NCBI GenBank assembly: GCA_030612765.1
Contig: JAUWNG010000010.1
Span: forward strand, 1-50,290
Source of the DNA: Planctomycetota bacterium
GTDB taxonomy: Bacteria; Planctomycetota; Planctomycetia; Pirellulales; Thermoguttaceae
DNA: 50,290 nt
Reading direction: 5' to 3'
Of this stretch, positions 24,507 to 32,027 are shown piece after piece (the first letter of the stretch is position 1; each line of letters opens with the position of its first letter). The position numbers were made by a program, and so were the translations under genes. Under the pieces are notes generated by a model. The model saw nothing but the letters and a program-made list of their open reading frames with translations. It was not told where the DNA came from and searched no databases.

Positions 24507-26648
24507 TCACATGCCTTTCGACGGAATACAATACGCCTCCAGTTCGACGATGGCGAAGTTTTTCGTCTTGGTGTTGTGCAGCCCTTCCAGCATGATCGTC
24601 TTCACCGGCCGCGGCGAAAAGAGGACCTGCTGCCAACTGGACCAACCCCCTTGGCTGGCGTCCTTGACCACGGTGTAGTGGTTTCCGTCCCCTGAAACGG
24701 AGAGCACGTATCGGTAAGCGCGACGATCGTAATCGTACAGTCGAAACCGGATTTCCCGTAGCGAATAGACCCGGTCGAATTCAATAATCCACCGGCAGGG
24801 CCATTTCCCAAACGCCGCGTTGCCCGATTCCCGAGCGGCGGAGTTGCCGTCCAGAAGACACTCGCTGTGATTTGTCACGCCCCTGACCGTGGTTCTGTTT
24901 CTCGCCAACGCCACGTTGCCTTTCACGACGAGACCGCGAATCCGGGTTCCGCGAATGTCCTTTTCGTGCAGATCGTCGAGCCGCTTTTTGACCTTGGTTT
25001 TCTCCAACCCCGATAGTTTCGGCAATGCTTTTTCGTACCAATAACTCGCGCGGACCTGAAGCCCGGGCTTCGACGGAGACGTTTCCTTCGCCGCCGCGGC
25101 GAACCAGTCCTCGGCCAACGCCAATTGATCCTCGACCGTTTTTGGTCGGGCGAGATCGCGGTGGGCCAACTCCGCCAATGCCACGTCGTTGCCCTTCGCC
25201 ATAAGCGGCAGGCCGCGATCCCAGTCGCCGTTGGTGAAACATCGCCACTTGCCCGCCGTCAGGTTCGACTTCGCGTCGTCGGGATTTTCGACCAATACTC
25301 CCAACGCCGTCTCCACCGGCCGGAAGCGGGACCTCATATGCTCCAACTCACGGGATTGGGCAACGGTCTCGCGCAGAAACCGCGTGTTTTTCGTGGCCCG
25401 GGCCATGGAAACGGCCAGCTTCGCCGCCCGAACCGCAGTCGGAAAATCGTCCTTCCTCGCCGCCAGATCGGCCAACACCATCAATGTCTCGGTCTGAATC
25501 CACAGGTTCACGAATGAATTGATGTTGTTGGCTCCGACGCGATAGCTGGGAACCACCACCGCCGCCAGATCGGCCTTCATGGTCAACGGATTCACGTCAT
25601 ACGATCCGGCCAGCCTGTCGATCACCGCAAAGCCCCTGGCCAAATAGCCTGCTTCGGCGGCCAACTCGCCGGCCAGCCGGTAGAGGACGAATCGCGCCGC
25701 CGGATCGTTTTTCGTCCCGCGGGCCTGCTTCTGCAACGTGGCGGACAGGGCCAATTTTCGCCTGGCATTGTCGGCGGCGGCAAACTCCTTGGAAAACAAA
25801 GAGCGAATCTCAGACTCCGCTTCCCGCTGCGCGGCGGCGTCGGGGACGGGTGGCTTCTTTCGCGCCGACGGCGGCCTACGGACCGGCGGTTTGGGACGCG
25901 CCGGCTCAGGGCGTTGCGGCTCGACCGGTTTGTGGATTACCGGCGGCGCCGGCTGTTCTTCTTCGGCAGGCGGCGATTTCGGCGGCGCGGGTTTCGGCTC
26001 CTCTCGCGGCTCAGGCTCCGGCAGAGGACGGACAGGTTCGGACGGCTTTTTCGCGACCGCCGGGGGCACGCTCTTCGAGGGAACCGGCGGACGCTCTTTT
26101 TCGGCAACCCCGCTTCGCTTCGTGCCATGCCGATCGGCGACGATCTCTTGGAACGCGAGGGCCAGCACCACGGCCAGCAACACCACGACGCCGAACATGA
26201 TCGAGGGCATGAGCCACGTCGGCTGTCGTTTCCGGCGGCGGCGGGCGAGATAGTCCGACGGCTTCGCGGAGACGACCACGACGGGCGATACTTCTTCCAG
26301 ATCGTCCGCGTCTTCCCCCCCGGATCGCAGTCCGGGGGCGTTTCCCCCTCGCCCCTCGTCCCTCGCCCCTCGCCCCTCTCGTAGCTCCTGGTCATACTCC
26401 GCCTTCTTCGCCGGATTGAGCAGACAGACCTTGGCGGCGGCCAATTCGTTCAGCAGCCGTTGCGAGTGGTCCGAGTGCTTGCCGGTCTGAAAGGTTTTGA
26501 TCTGCGCCATCCGGGCGTCGGCCGCGTTGCAGATCACCTCCTGATCGGACTCGAACGGCTCGATTCCCAACAGCCGGTAGTGGTGCGGCGGCCGATCTTG
26601 GGCCGGGATACCCAGCCACTTGCGATATGGATCAAACGGTTCCGTCAT
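24507..26648 (-). CDS. Pseudo-J-domain membrane protein with discoidin-like C-terminus
   Basis: A 713-residue multi-domain protein. Residues 1-90 resemble a J-domain-like module (HHYRLLGIEPFESDQEVI ... LLNPAKKAEYDQELRE) but lack the HPD triad, so Hsp70 stimulation is unlikely. Residues 91-105 (EGRGARDEGRG) are encoded by a period-seven repeat. One transmembrane helix follows (MPSIMFGVVVLLAVVLALAF, about 148-167), then a Pro/Glu/Lys-rich linker (185-275), a helical middle that may contain TPR-like repeats, and a C-terminal beta-rich module (about 590-705; CRWIIEFDRVYSLREIRFRL) resembling F5/8-type discoidin domains that bind carbohydrate. This architecture is common in planctomycetes. Its place just before wzx suggests an envelope or polymer-binding role. 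Confidence 0.7.
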   Translation of the reverse strand: MTEPFDPYRKWLGIPAQDRPPHHYRLLGIEPFESDQEVICNAADARMAQIKTFQTGKHSDHSQRLLNELAAAKVCLLNPAKKAEYDQELREGRGARDEGRGGNAPGLRSGGEDADDLEEVSPVVVVSAKPSDYLARRRRKRQPTWLMPSIMFGVVVLLAVVLALAFQEIVADRHGTKRSGVAEKERPPVPSKSVPPAVAKKPSEPVRPLPEPEPREEPKPAPPKSPPAEEEQPAPPVIHKPVEPQRPEPARPKPPVRRPPSARKKPPVPDAAAQREAESEIRSLFSKEFAAADNARRKLALSATLQKQARGTKNDPAARFVLYRLAGELAAEAGYLARGFAVIDRLAGSYDVNPLTMKADLAAVVVPSYRVGANNINSFVNLWIQTETLMVLADLAARKDDFPTAVRAAKLAVSMARATKNTRFLRETVAQSRELEHMRSRFRPVETALGVLVENPDDAKSNLTAGKWRCFTNGDWDRGLPLMAKGNDVALAELAHRDLARPKTVEDQLALAEDWFAAAAKETSPSKPGLQVRASYWYEKALPKLSGLEKTKVKKRLDDLHEKDIRGTRIRGLVVKGNVALARNRTTVRGVTNHSECLLDGNSAARESGNAAFGKWPCRWIIEFDRVYSLREIRFRLYDYDRRAYRYVLSVSGDGNHYTVVKDASQGGWSSWQQVLFSPRPVKTIMLEGLHNTKTKNFAIVELEAYCIPSKGM
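26345..26380. repeat. Heptanucleotide repeat inside the pseudo-J-domain gene
   Basis: About five units of CCCTCGC (with one CCCTCGT variant), period seven, in frame inside the coding sequence and encoding REGRGARDEGRG on the minus strand, just after the J-like module. Confidence 0.9.
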
Positions 26649-26657
26649 TCAGACAAT

Positions 26658-26779
26658 CATAAAGCCGCTTGGCGTTGGTCGCGCCCGGGCGACGACGCGG
26701 GCATAATGCATGATACGTGTCATCGGCGCGATCGGCGACCGCAGACACATCGGCGCGACCAGCGGTCGCGGCTTTATGG
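26658..26779. repeat. Long imperfect hairpin upstream of the pseudo-J-domain gene
   Basis: CATAAAGCCGC and GGTCGCGCC at the left pair with GCGACCAGCGGTCGCGGCTTTATG at the right, with a loop of about 60 bases containing further GC-rich dyads. It lies in the 162-base gap between the pseudopilin and pseudo-J-domain genes and could act as a terminator or processing hairpin. Confidence 0.65.
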
Positions 26780-26810
26780 AAGGGAAATAATCGCAACGCG
26801 GGTTCAGCCG

Positions 26811-27794
26811 TTACGGCATGGCGTTCTCCAGCGTACCGTCGCTGAAGTTCGTGATGTCGTCGTAGGTATAACCGACGGGGTCGTAATTCTCGCCGGTGGG
26901 AAACGCCAAGCAGCCATCGAGATCACCCGGGGGAATAGTTATCGGTGACGAGTACGTTACGTCCAAACCGGAAGAGAATATCTGGATTGATCTCGGATTG
27001 ACCCAGCTATATACGGGAAGCTTGCTGTTGTCATAGTTGTAAAGTCCGTCCACATTCGACAAGCGGGTATCGATTGCCGGCACTACGTTCTGACCGTTGC
27101 TAAACATATATGCCCCAGCAGTAGCATATCCGCCGTTCTCTGCACGAAAATATACGATTGCGCCAGTGGTCCCAGTACCCGCGGCGCCTTGCGGCCAGTA
27201 ATAACCGTCGGCGCGGAGTCGGTTCAAATCGAAATCAAAAAACGGACCAATGCGGCTGGTGCTGGTGTCAAAGAGATCGGCTGGATTGGCGCTAAATCCG
27301 GTCAATTGCCCGCCCGCCGGTCTGCCTCCCAGCCAAAAGGCCAAAGCATTAAATGGCGAAAGCGTATTGATGTCGACCGAGGCTCCCCACCGCGACGAAT
27401 CTTGAATCCACGTCCGTAGATTGTCCCATTTCTCAATGTCATCTGCTCCGGCAATCATAAAACGCGGAAACGCCTTGGCAAGATGCCTTAGAACAGCACT
27501 GTGATCGGTGCCGTCAGGCGGGTACTCGCCGAACTTTTCCTTGTAGGCTTGACAGGCCATCTCAAGCTGCTTCAGGTCCAGCGTGACGGCGGCCTGCTTG
27601 GCGATAACGCGGACATATATGACGGCGGGGATTGTCAGCCCGACCAGGATGCCGATGATCGTTATTACGACCAACAACTCGACAAGCGTAAAACCGTTTA
27701 GCCGCCGCGTCCACGCGGTGCCGGGCGGACGGGGGGCGGGGGAACGGTCGGGGCTTGACGCGGCCCGAGTGGACGTGGAATGATAGTTCTTCAT
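26811..27794 (-). CDS. Type II pseudopilin-like protein
   Basis: A 327-residue protein with a prepilin-type N-terminus: a 34-residue basic leader ending in RRLNG, then FTLVELLVVITIIGILVGLTIP. The expected cleavage is between Gly34 and Phe35, with Glu39 at position +5 of the mature protein. The rest is globular (QLEMACQAYKEKFGEYPPDG is a common pseudopilin element; GYYWPQGAAGTGTTGAIVYF later). It should be processed by a prepilin peptidase and assembled in the periplasm in a type II secretion-like pseudopilus. I used the ATG at 27794 because the longer frame merely adds sequence without features. It is located inside the polysaccharide locus with no other secretion genes nearby. Confidence 0.88.
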   Translation of the reverse strand: MKNYHSTSTRAASSPDRSPAPRPPGTAWTRRLNGFTLVELLVVITIIGILVGLTIPAVIYVRVIAKQAAVTLDLKQLEMACQAYKEKFGEYPPDGTDHSAVLRHLAKAFPRFMIAGADDIEKWDNLRTWIQDSSRWGASVDINTLSPFNALAFWLGGRPAGGQLTGFSANPADLFDTSTSRIGPFFDFDLNRLRADGYYWPQGAAGTGTTGAIVYFRAENGGYATAGAYMFSNGQNVVPAIDTRLSNVDGLYNYDNSKLPVYSWVNPRSIQIFSSGLDVTYSSPITIPPGDLDGCLAFPTGENYDPVGYTYDDITNFSDGTLENAMP

Positions 27795-27931
27795 ATTGCT
27801 ACCCTTCGACGGCGGTTGCCGACTCGCAGCAGATAGAATGCCCTTCTCGATGGTGGTGCCCAGCACCGCCTCGGCCCAGTAATCAGCATACCAGAATCGG
27901 ACATTATCGGCAAGTGGCGTTCGGAAGAAGG

Positions 27932-27967
27932 CGGGGTTCGGGGTTCGGGGGTTCGGGATTCGGGGTT
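27932..27967. repeat. Heptanucleotide GGGGTTC repeat touching a stop codon
   Basis: Units of GGGGTTC with variants (GGGATTC), period seven, filling the gap between the pseudopilin gene and the aminotransferase. The run meets the stop codon of the aminotransferase gene (TGA at 27967-27969 on the minus strand). It uses the same unit as the run inside the aminotransferase gene at 11702. Confidence 0.9.
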
Positions 27968-29130
27968 CAACCTTTCAGGAACCGTCCGATGCACTCGACC
28001 ACCCATTCGGCCTGTTGGTCGGATAGTTCGGTATAGATCGGCAGGGCGATGGTTTCCCGGGCCGCCCGTTCGCTCTCGGGGAAGTCGCCTTCCTTGTAGC
28101 CGAGATAGTCGAAACACTTCTGCACGTGCAGCGGGACCGGGTAGTAGACCTCGTTGCCAATCTTTTGCTCTTTCAAGTACGCCCGCAACTCGTCGCGGCG
28201 CGGCACGCGGATGACGAACTGGTTGTATATGTGGCGGTAGCCATCCATCTCGACGGGCAATTGCACCAGACCCTCACCCCCGGCCCCTCTCCCAGCGGGC
28301 GAGGGGAGCGATAGTCCGGCGGCCTCGAACAGGCGTCGGTAGCGGGCGGCGTTCGACTGACGCCCGGCCGTCCACTGGTCTAGGTGGCGTAGCTTCACGG
28401 CGACGATTGCCGCTTGCAGGGCGTCGAAGCGGAAGTTGCCGCCGATGGTGGCGTGGTAGTATTTTGGTTTCGAGCCGTGGGCGCGAAGGATTCGCAGTTT
28501 CTCGGCCACCGCGTCGTCGCAGGTGGTGATCAGTCCGCCGTCGCCCGCCGCGCCCAGGTTCTTCGAGGGGAAGAAGCTGAAGCAACCGTAGCGGCCGATC
28601 GAACCGGCCCGACGGCCCTTGTACTCCGAGCCGATTGCCTGGGCAGCGTCCTCGATGACCGGTATCCCGCGCCCGTCGGCGATGGCCATGATCGGGTCCA
28701 TATCCGCGCACTGGCCGTAAAGATGGACCGGCAGGATGGCCTTGGTGTTCGGGGTGATCTTGGCCTCGATTCCGGCGGGGTCGATGTTGTAGGTTTGCGG
28801 GTCGATATCGACGAAGACCGGCTTGGCGCCGACCCGGGCGATCCCGCCGGCGGTGGCGAAGAACGTGTAGGGCGTGGTGATCACTTCGTCGCCGGGACCG
28901 ATCCCCTCGGCCATCAGGCTGATCAACAAGGCGTCGCTGCCGGAGGAAACGCCGACCGCGTGCGGGCAGCGGCAATACTCGGCCAGCTTGGTTTCACATT
29001 CGGCCACGGTCGCCCCGAGAATGCACATTTGCGATTCCAGCACGGCGTCGACCGCCGGGCGGATTTCGTCGCGGATCGTGGCGTATTGGGCCTTCAGGTC
29101 GAGCAAGGGAACGGTGATGGGTTGTGTCAT
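27967..29130 (-). CDS. WbpE-type sugar aminotransferase (DegT family)
   Basis: A PLP-dependent aminotransferase of 387 residues. VSSGSDALLISLMAEGIG, TTPYTFFATAGGIARVGA, DIDPQTYNIDP and the Schiff-base Lys190 in FSFFPSKNLGAAGDGGL are the family marks, and the overall sequence resembles enzymes that aminate UDP-3-keto-GlcNAcA (WbpE group). About 13 residues (275-287, LPSPAGRGAGGEG) are foreign-looking: they are encoded by the GC-rich repeat at 28270-28312 and sit in a surface region away from the cofactor lysine. A fused WbpB/WbpD-like enzyme is encoded upstream, so together they would make a 2,3-diacetamido-uronic sugar; the dehydrogenase WbpA is not in this window. Confidence 0.9.
   Translation of the reverse strand: MTQPITVPLLDLKAQYATIRDEIRPAVDAVLESQMCILGATVAECETKLAEYCRCPHAVGVSSGSDALLISLMAEGIGPGDEVITTPYTFFATAGGIARVGAKPVFVDIDPQTYNIDPAGIEAKITPNTKAILPVHLYGQCADMDPIMAIADGRGIPVIEDAAQAIGSEYKGRRAGSIGRYGCFSFFPSKNLGAAGDGGLITTCDDAVAEKLRILRAHGSKPKYYHATIGGNFRFDALQAAIVAVKLRHLDQWTAGRQSNAARYRRLFEAAGLSLPSPAGRGAGGEGLVQLPVEMDGYRHIYNQFVIRVPRRDELRAYLKEQKIGNEVYYPVPLHVQKCFDYLGYKEGDFPESERAARETIALPIYTELSDQQAEWVVECIGRFLKG
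28270..28312. repeat. GC-rich palindromic repeat inside the WbpE-type gene
   Basis: CCCTCACCCCCGGCCCCTCTCCC-AGCGGGCGAGGGG, encoding LPSPAGRGAGGEG in frame. A related sequence (CTCCCTTCTCCC ... GGGGGAGGGGCCGGGGGTGAGGG) lies just after glmS at 40621-40658, outside any gene. Confidence 0.85.
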
Positions 29131-29139
29131 GATTCTGGG

Positions 29140-29175
29140 TTTTTTTGAACAGGAGGAAACAGAGGAAACGGAGAG
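29140..29175. repeat. Nonanucleotide-type repeat, left copy at GxxExxY cassette
   Basis: TTTTTTTGAACAGGAGGAAAC followed by AGAGGAAACGGAGAG; GAGGAAACA-like units repeat every nine bases. The same orientation occurs at 29598-29634 and the inverse at 29736-29768, bracketing the gene at 29183-29599. Confidence 0.85.
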
Positions 29176-29182
29176 TTGTTTT

Positions 29183-29599
29183 TTAATTTGGGGAGTTCGC
29201 TTGAGGAAGTATTAGACGCGAGACTCCGTCCGTCAGTTTTTCAACATTGAAGTTGATCAACAGACCAAGAGGGATATCCAACAACTTCATGTAACTCAAT
29301 AATTGCGCCTTATGGATGGGGTGAACCTTCTCTACGGCTTTAGTTTCAATCAAGAGGCAGGAATTCACAAGGATATCGAACTTTAGCGGTTCTTCACGTT
29401 TGAAATTTTTATAACGAATGACCACCGACTTCCGGGTCCGAACATCGCAACCTCGAAGTTCCAATTCCTTGCAAAAACACCATTCATAAATAGATTCGAG
29501 CAGTCCCGGCCCTTTGTCCTTGTGAACCTCAATCGCCGCGCCGATACAATCGCGAGTTATTTCAGCCGCCTGTTGGTATAGTGGATGCATAACACTCAT
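29183..29599 (-). CDS. GxxExxY-family protein
   Basis: A 138-residue protein with the family signature GPGLLESIYEWCF at about 29-41, preceded by ITRDCIGAAIEVHKDKG and followed by FDILVNSCLLIETKAVE, an ExK element of the kind seen in PD-(D/E)XK-type folds. I start at ATG 29599; a longer frame (to 29728) would be coding through the repeat and has no family similarity. GxxExxY proteins are small, widespread, of uncertain function and suspected to be nuclease-like. This gene sits alone between two functionally paired sugar-biosynthesis genes and is bracketed by direct and inverted copies of a nonanucleotide-type repeat. Confidence 0.88.
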   Translation of the reverse strand: MSVMHPLYQQAAEITRDCIGAAIEVHKDKGPGLLESIYEWCFCKELELRGCDVRTRKSVVIRYKNFKREEPLKFDILVNSCLLIETKAVEKVHPIHKAQLLSYMKLLDIPLGLLINFNVEKLTDGVSRLILPQANSPN

Positions 29600-29634
29600 T
29601 TTTTGAACAGGAGGAAACAGAGGTAACAGAGGGG
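29598..29634. repeat. Nonanucleotide-type repeat, second copy at GxxExxY cassette
   Basis: TTTTTTGAACAGGAGGAAAC followed by AGAGGTAACAGAGGGG, a direct repeat of the copy at 29140, overlapping or directly upstream of the GxxExxY start codon. If the longer open frame were used it would be coding; I consider it non-coding. Confidence 0.85.
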
Positions 29635-29735
29635 AACAATGAGATCGGGCAAATTCGCTTTTGGGGTGAATCAGGCGGGGTACACCTTCGATCAGGATTA
29701 TTTCGTGGAAATCAATTGATCGGCTCACAAAATAA

Positions 29736-29768
29736 TCTCTGTTTCCTCTGTTTCCTCCTGTTCAAAAA
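29736..29768. repeat. Nonanucleotide-type repeat, inverted third copy
   Basis: TCTCTGTTTCCTCTGTTTCC followed by TCCTGTTCAAAAA, the inverse of the copies at 29140 and 29598, 15 bases from the stop codon of the WbpB/WbpD fusion gene. It marks the right-hand edge of the cassette. Confidence 0.85.
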
Positions 29769-29783
29769 TTGGTTTCCTCTTCA

Positions 29784-31376
29784 TTACGAATTACTTGCCT
29801 CCCGCACTTGCCCGTTTTCGAAACGGTATTCCGCGCCGCAGACCGAACATTCGGCGGTCCCGGCCGAGTCGAACTCGAGCTTCGCGGCGGCACAGCGGCA
29901 CATCCATCCGTGTTGTTTGGCGGGCAGGCCCATCATCAAGGCGAAATCCGGTACGTCGCCGGTCACCACGGCCCCGGCCGCGATGAAGGCGTAGCGGCCG
30001 ACAGTGTGGCCGCAAATGATCGTCGAGTTGGCCCCCAGCGTGGCGCCGCGGCGGATCAACGTGGGAAGGTATTCGTCCTTGCGGACGATCTCGCTGCGAG
30101 GGTTGATCACGTTGGTGAAGACCATCGAAGGGCCGCAAAACACGCCGTCCTCGATCGTCACCTTGTCGTAGATCGAGATGTTGTTTTGGATTTTCACGCC
30201 GCTGCCGATAACGGCGGCCGAGCCGATCACCACGTTTTGGCCGATCGAACATTTCTCGCCGATCACGGCCCCCTTCATGATATGCGAGAAGTGCCAGATT
30301 TTGGTTCCCTTGCCGATCGAACAGGATTGGTCGACGTAGGCGCTTTCGTGGGCGAAGTATTCGCATGGGGGCGCGGATTCCGCCGGCGCGGGATTCGTGC
30401 TAAACTGCAAGCGGTCGTCTTTTTCCAACGATTGCTGGCAGGCGCCGAGGACTTTCAACACCCGCAGCCCTTCCTCGCCGCTGGAGCGCGGCTCGCGGCG
30501 GTCGGCCACGCGATCGAGGAAATGTTGGCACTCTTCCTTGAGCGGCTCGGCCTTCTCCAACTCGACCGCCACCGCTTCGGCCTTGACGGCCTTCGGCGCG
30601 CGGCTGGCCCAATCGACGCGATGGGGATAGAGCAGGAGCTTCTTCTCGGCGGTGTCGTCGAAGACGGCCATCTGTTCCGTGCCGACGACGACCAACCGCT
30701 GCTCTTTGGAGGGATGGAGCCAACTGACGAAGATGTGGCCGGTAACTCCGTCGCGAAACCGCAGCCGGCTAAGGGTCACGTCCACGACGCCGGGGGTCAA
30801 GTAGCTTTGCCCTTCGGCTTCGGCCGAGATTGGTTCCTCGCCCAGCAGGTGCAACATCACCGAGATGTCGTGCGGGGCGAAGCTCCAGAGGATGTTTTCC
30901 TCGGTGCGGATCAGGCCCATGTTCAGCCGGTTGGAATAGCAGTACAAGATGCGTCCCAAGGCCCCTTGCTGGATGAGTTGGCGGAGTTTGATGACGGCCG
31001 GGTGGTAGAGAAGGATGTGTCCGACCATGAGGATCCGCGAATGTTTTCGTGCCAGGGCGACCAATTCTTGCCCTTGATCGACGTTCAGCGCCAGCGGTTT
31101 TTCGACGAACACGTCCTTGCCGGCCTCCAAGCATCGCCGGACGACGTCGTGGTGGGTGGCGGCCGGAGTGGCGATGGCCACGGCGGCGATGCTCTGGTCC
31201 GCGAGAACGTCGGCGAGGTTGCCGGTAAACTTTGGCGTATCGCCTTCGATGCTTAGCTTGTCGAACCGGGCGGCGTCAGTGTCGCAAACGCATTTAAGCG
31301 CGCCGAGTTGCGAAAACACGCGCACCAGGTTTTTTCCCCAATATCCGCATCCCACAACTGCAACTGAGTTATTCAA
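29784..31376 (-). CDS. Fused WbpB-like dehydrogenase and WbpD-like N-acetyltransferase
   Basis: A 530-residue fusion. Residues 1-320 form a Gfo/Idh/MocA oxidoreductase ([20 protein letters not shown] with the NAD loop [16 protein letters not shown] containing the conserved EKP). Residues 338-480 form a left-handed beta-helix of hexapeptide repeats ([45 protein letters not shown]), typical of WbpD-type acetyltransferases. The end (492-514) carries CRC and CSVC cysteine pairs, a possible zinc ribbon. WbpB oxidises C3 of UDP-GlcNAcA and WbpD acetylates the C3 amine made by WbpE, so the fusion would hold the first and last steps around the WbpE-type enzyme downstream. The two activities are normally separate proteins. 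Confidence 0.92.
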   Translation of the reverse strand: MNNSVAVVGCGYWGKNLVRVFSQLGALKCVCDTDAARFDKLSIEGDTPKFTGNLADVLADQSIAAVAIATPAATHHDVVRRCLEAGKDVFVEKPLALNVDQGQELVALARKHSRILMVGHILLYHPAVIKLRQLIQQGALGRILYCYSNRLNMGLIRTEENILWSFAPHDISVMLHLLGEEPISAEAEGQSYLTPGVVDVTLSRLRFRDGVTGHIFVSWLHPSKEQRLVVVGTEQMAVFDDTAEKKLLLYPHRVDWASRAPKAVKAEAVAVELEKAEPLKEECQHFLDRVADRREPRSSGEEGLRVLKVLGACQQSLEKDDRLQFSTNPAPAESAPPCEYFAHESAYVDQSCSIGKGTKIWHFSHIMKGAVIGEKCSIGQNVVIGSAAVIGSGVKIQNNISIYDKVTIEDGVFCGPSMVFTNVINPRSEIVRKDEYLPTLIRRGATLGANSTIICGHTVGRYAFIAAGAVVTGDVPDFALMMGLPAKQHGWMCRCAAAKLEFDSAGTAECSVCGAEYRFENGQVREASNS

Positions 31377-32027
31377 GGCATGTCTCCCGAAACGGGTTCA
31401 GTAGTAGGCCGGGTTGCAACCCGGCGATCATTTCACATCAGCAGTCGACCAACCTCGCCGGGTCACGACCCGGCCTACATCTCCTGGAAGGGTGTTCAGC
31501 GTGGACTCCGTCCCCGTGGGTGACGCGGCGTCCCCTTTGCACGGGTCGTTTGATATGTACTTGCAGCGCCTCATCGCGCGTAACTTACCCAAACCGGTTT
31601 AAGGCGGGTAGAACCTCCCGAAACCTCTCGTTCCCACGGTCCTCCGCGGGAACGCACTGTCCGCGACGCTCTGAGGTCGTGAATTTTCGTAGGGTGCGTG
31701 AAACGCACCACAACCGGTAGTACATGGTGCGTTTCACGCACCCTACGGGTTGTGGTCGTGATGACGCCAAATCGAAAAATTCACAGCCTCTCTGCGTCGC
31801 CGCCACCGACGCAGAGCGTGGAAACCAGGAATCTCTCAAAAATGTTACCAATACCATAATATAGTGTCGATTATCGTATTGCGGAAGCTGAGCAAAATTT
31901 GCCGAGGGCGTTTCGCGGCCCAGTGGGCACCGCCGGATGAGTGGTGCGGGGTATGCGGGTTGGCGCAAATGCGCGGGCAAGAAAGGGCTTGCCATCGTAG
32001 AAGCAATTCTAACCGGAGACGTCGGGG
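31377..32027. other. Intergenic region made of nested palindromes
   Basis: About 650 bases without a supported gene. It holds a dyad at 31404-31477 (GTAGGCCGGGT ... ACCCGGCCTAC) with an inner CCGGGTTGCAACCCGG, and a large nested inverted repeat at 31677-31785, described separately. The remainder (31790-32027) has no open frame I can support on either strand; a 148-codon frame crossing the hairpins looks incidental. Confidence 0.6.
31677..31785. repeat. Nested inverted repeat with perfect 23-bp arms
   Basis: The inner arms at 31688-31710 and 31725-31747 are exact inverses over 23 bases (CGTAGGGTGCGTGAAACGCA... and its complement) with a 14-base loop. Outer segments GTCGTGAATTTTCG and CGAAAAATTCAC extend the dyad. 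It is probably a non-autonomous palindromic insertion. Confidence 0.85.

Noticed and set aside
29769-31256. A plus-strand open frame of 495 codons opposite the WbpB/WbpD fusion
   Set aside because: The minus-strand gene has clear Rossmann and hexapeptide motifs; the opposite frame has none and is a shadow.
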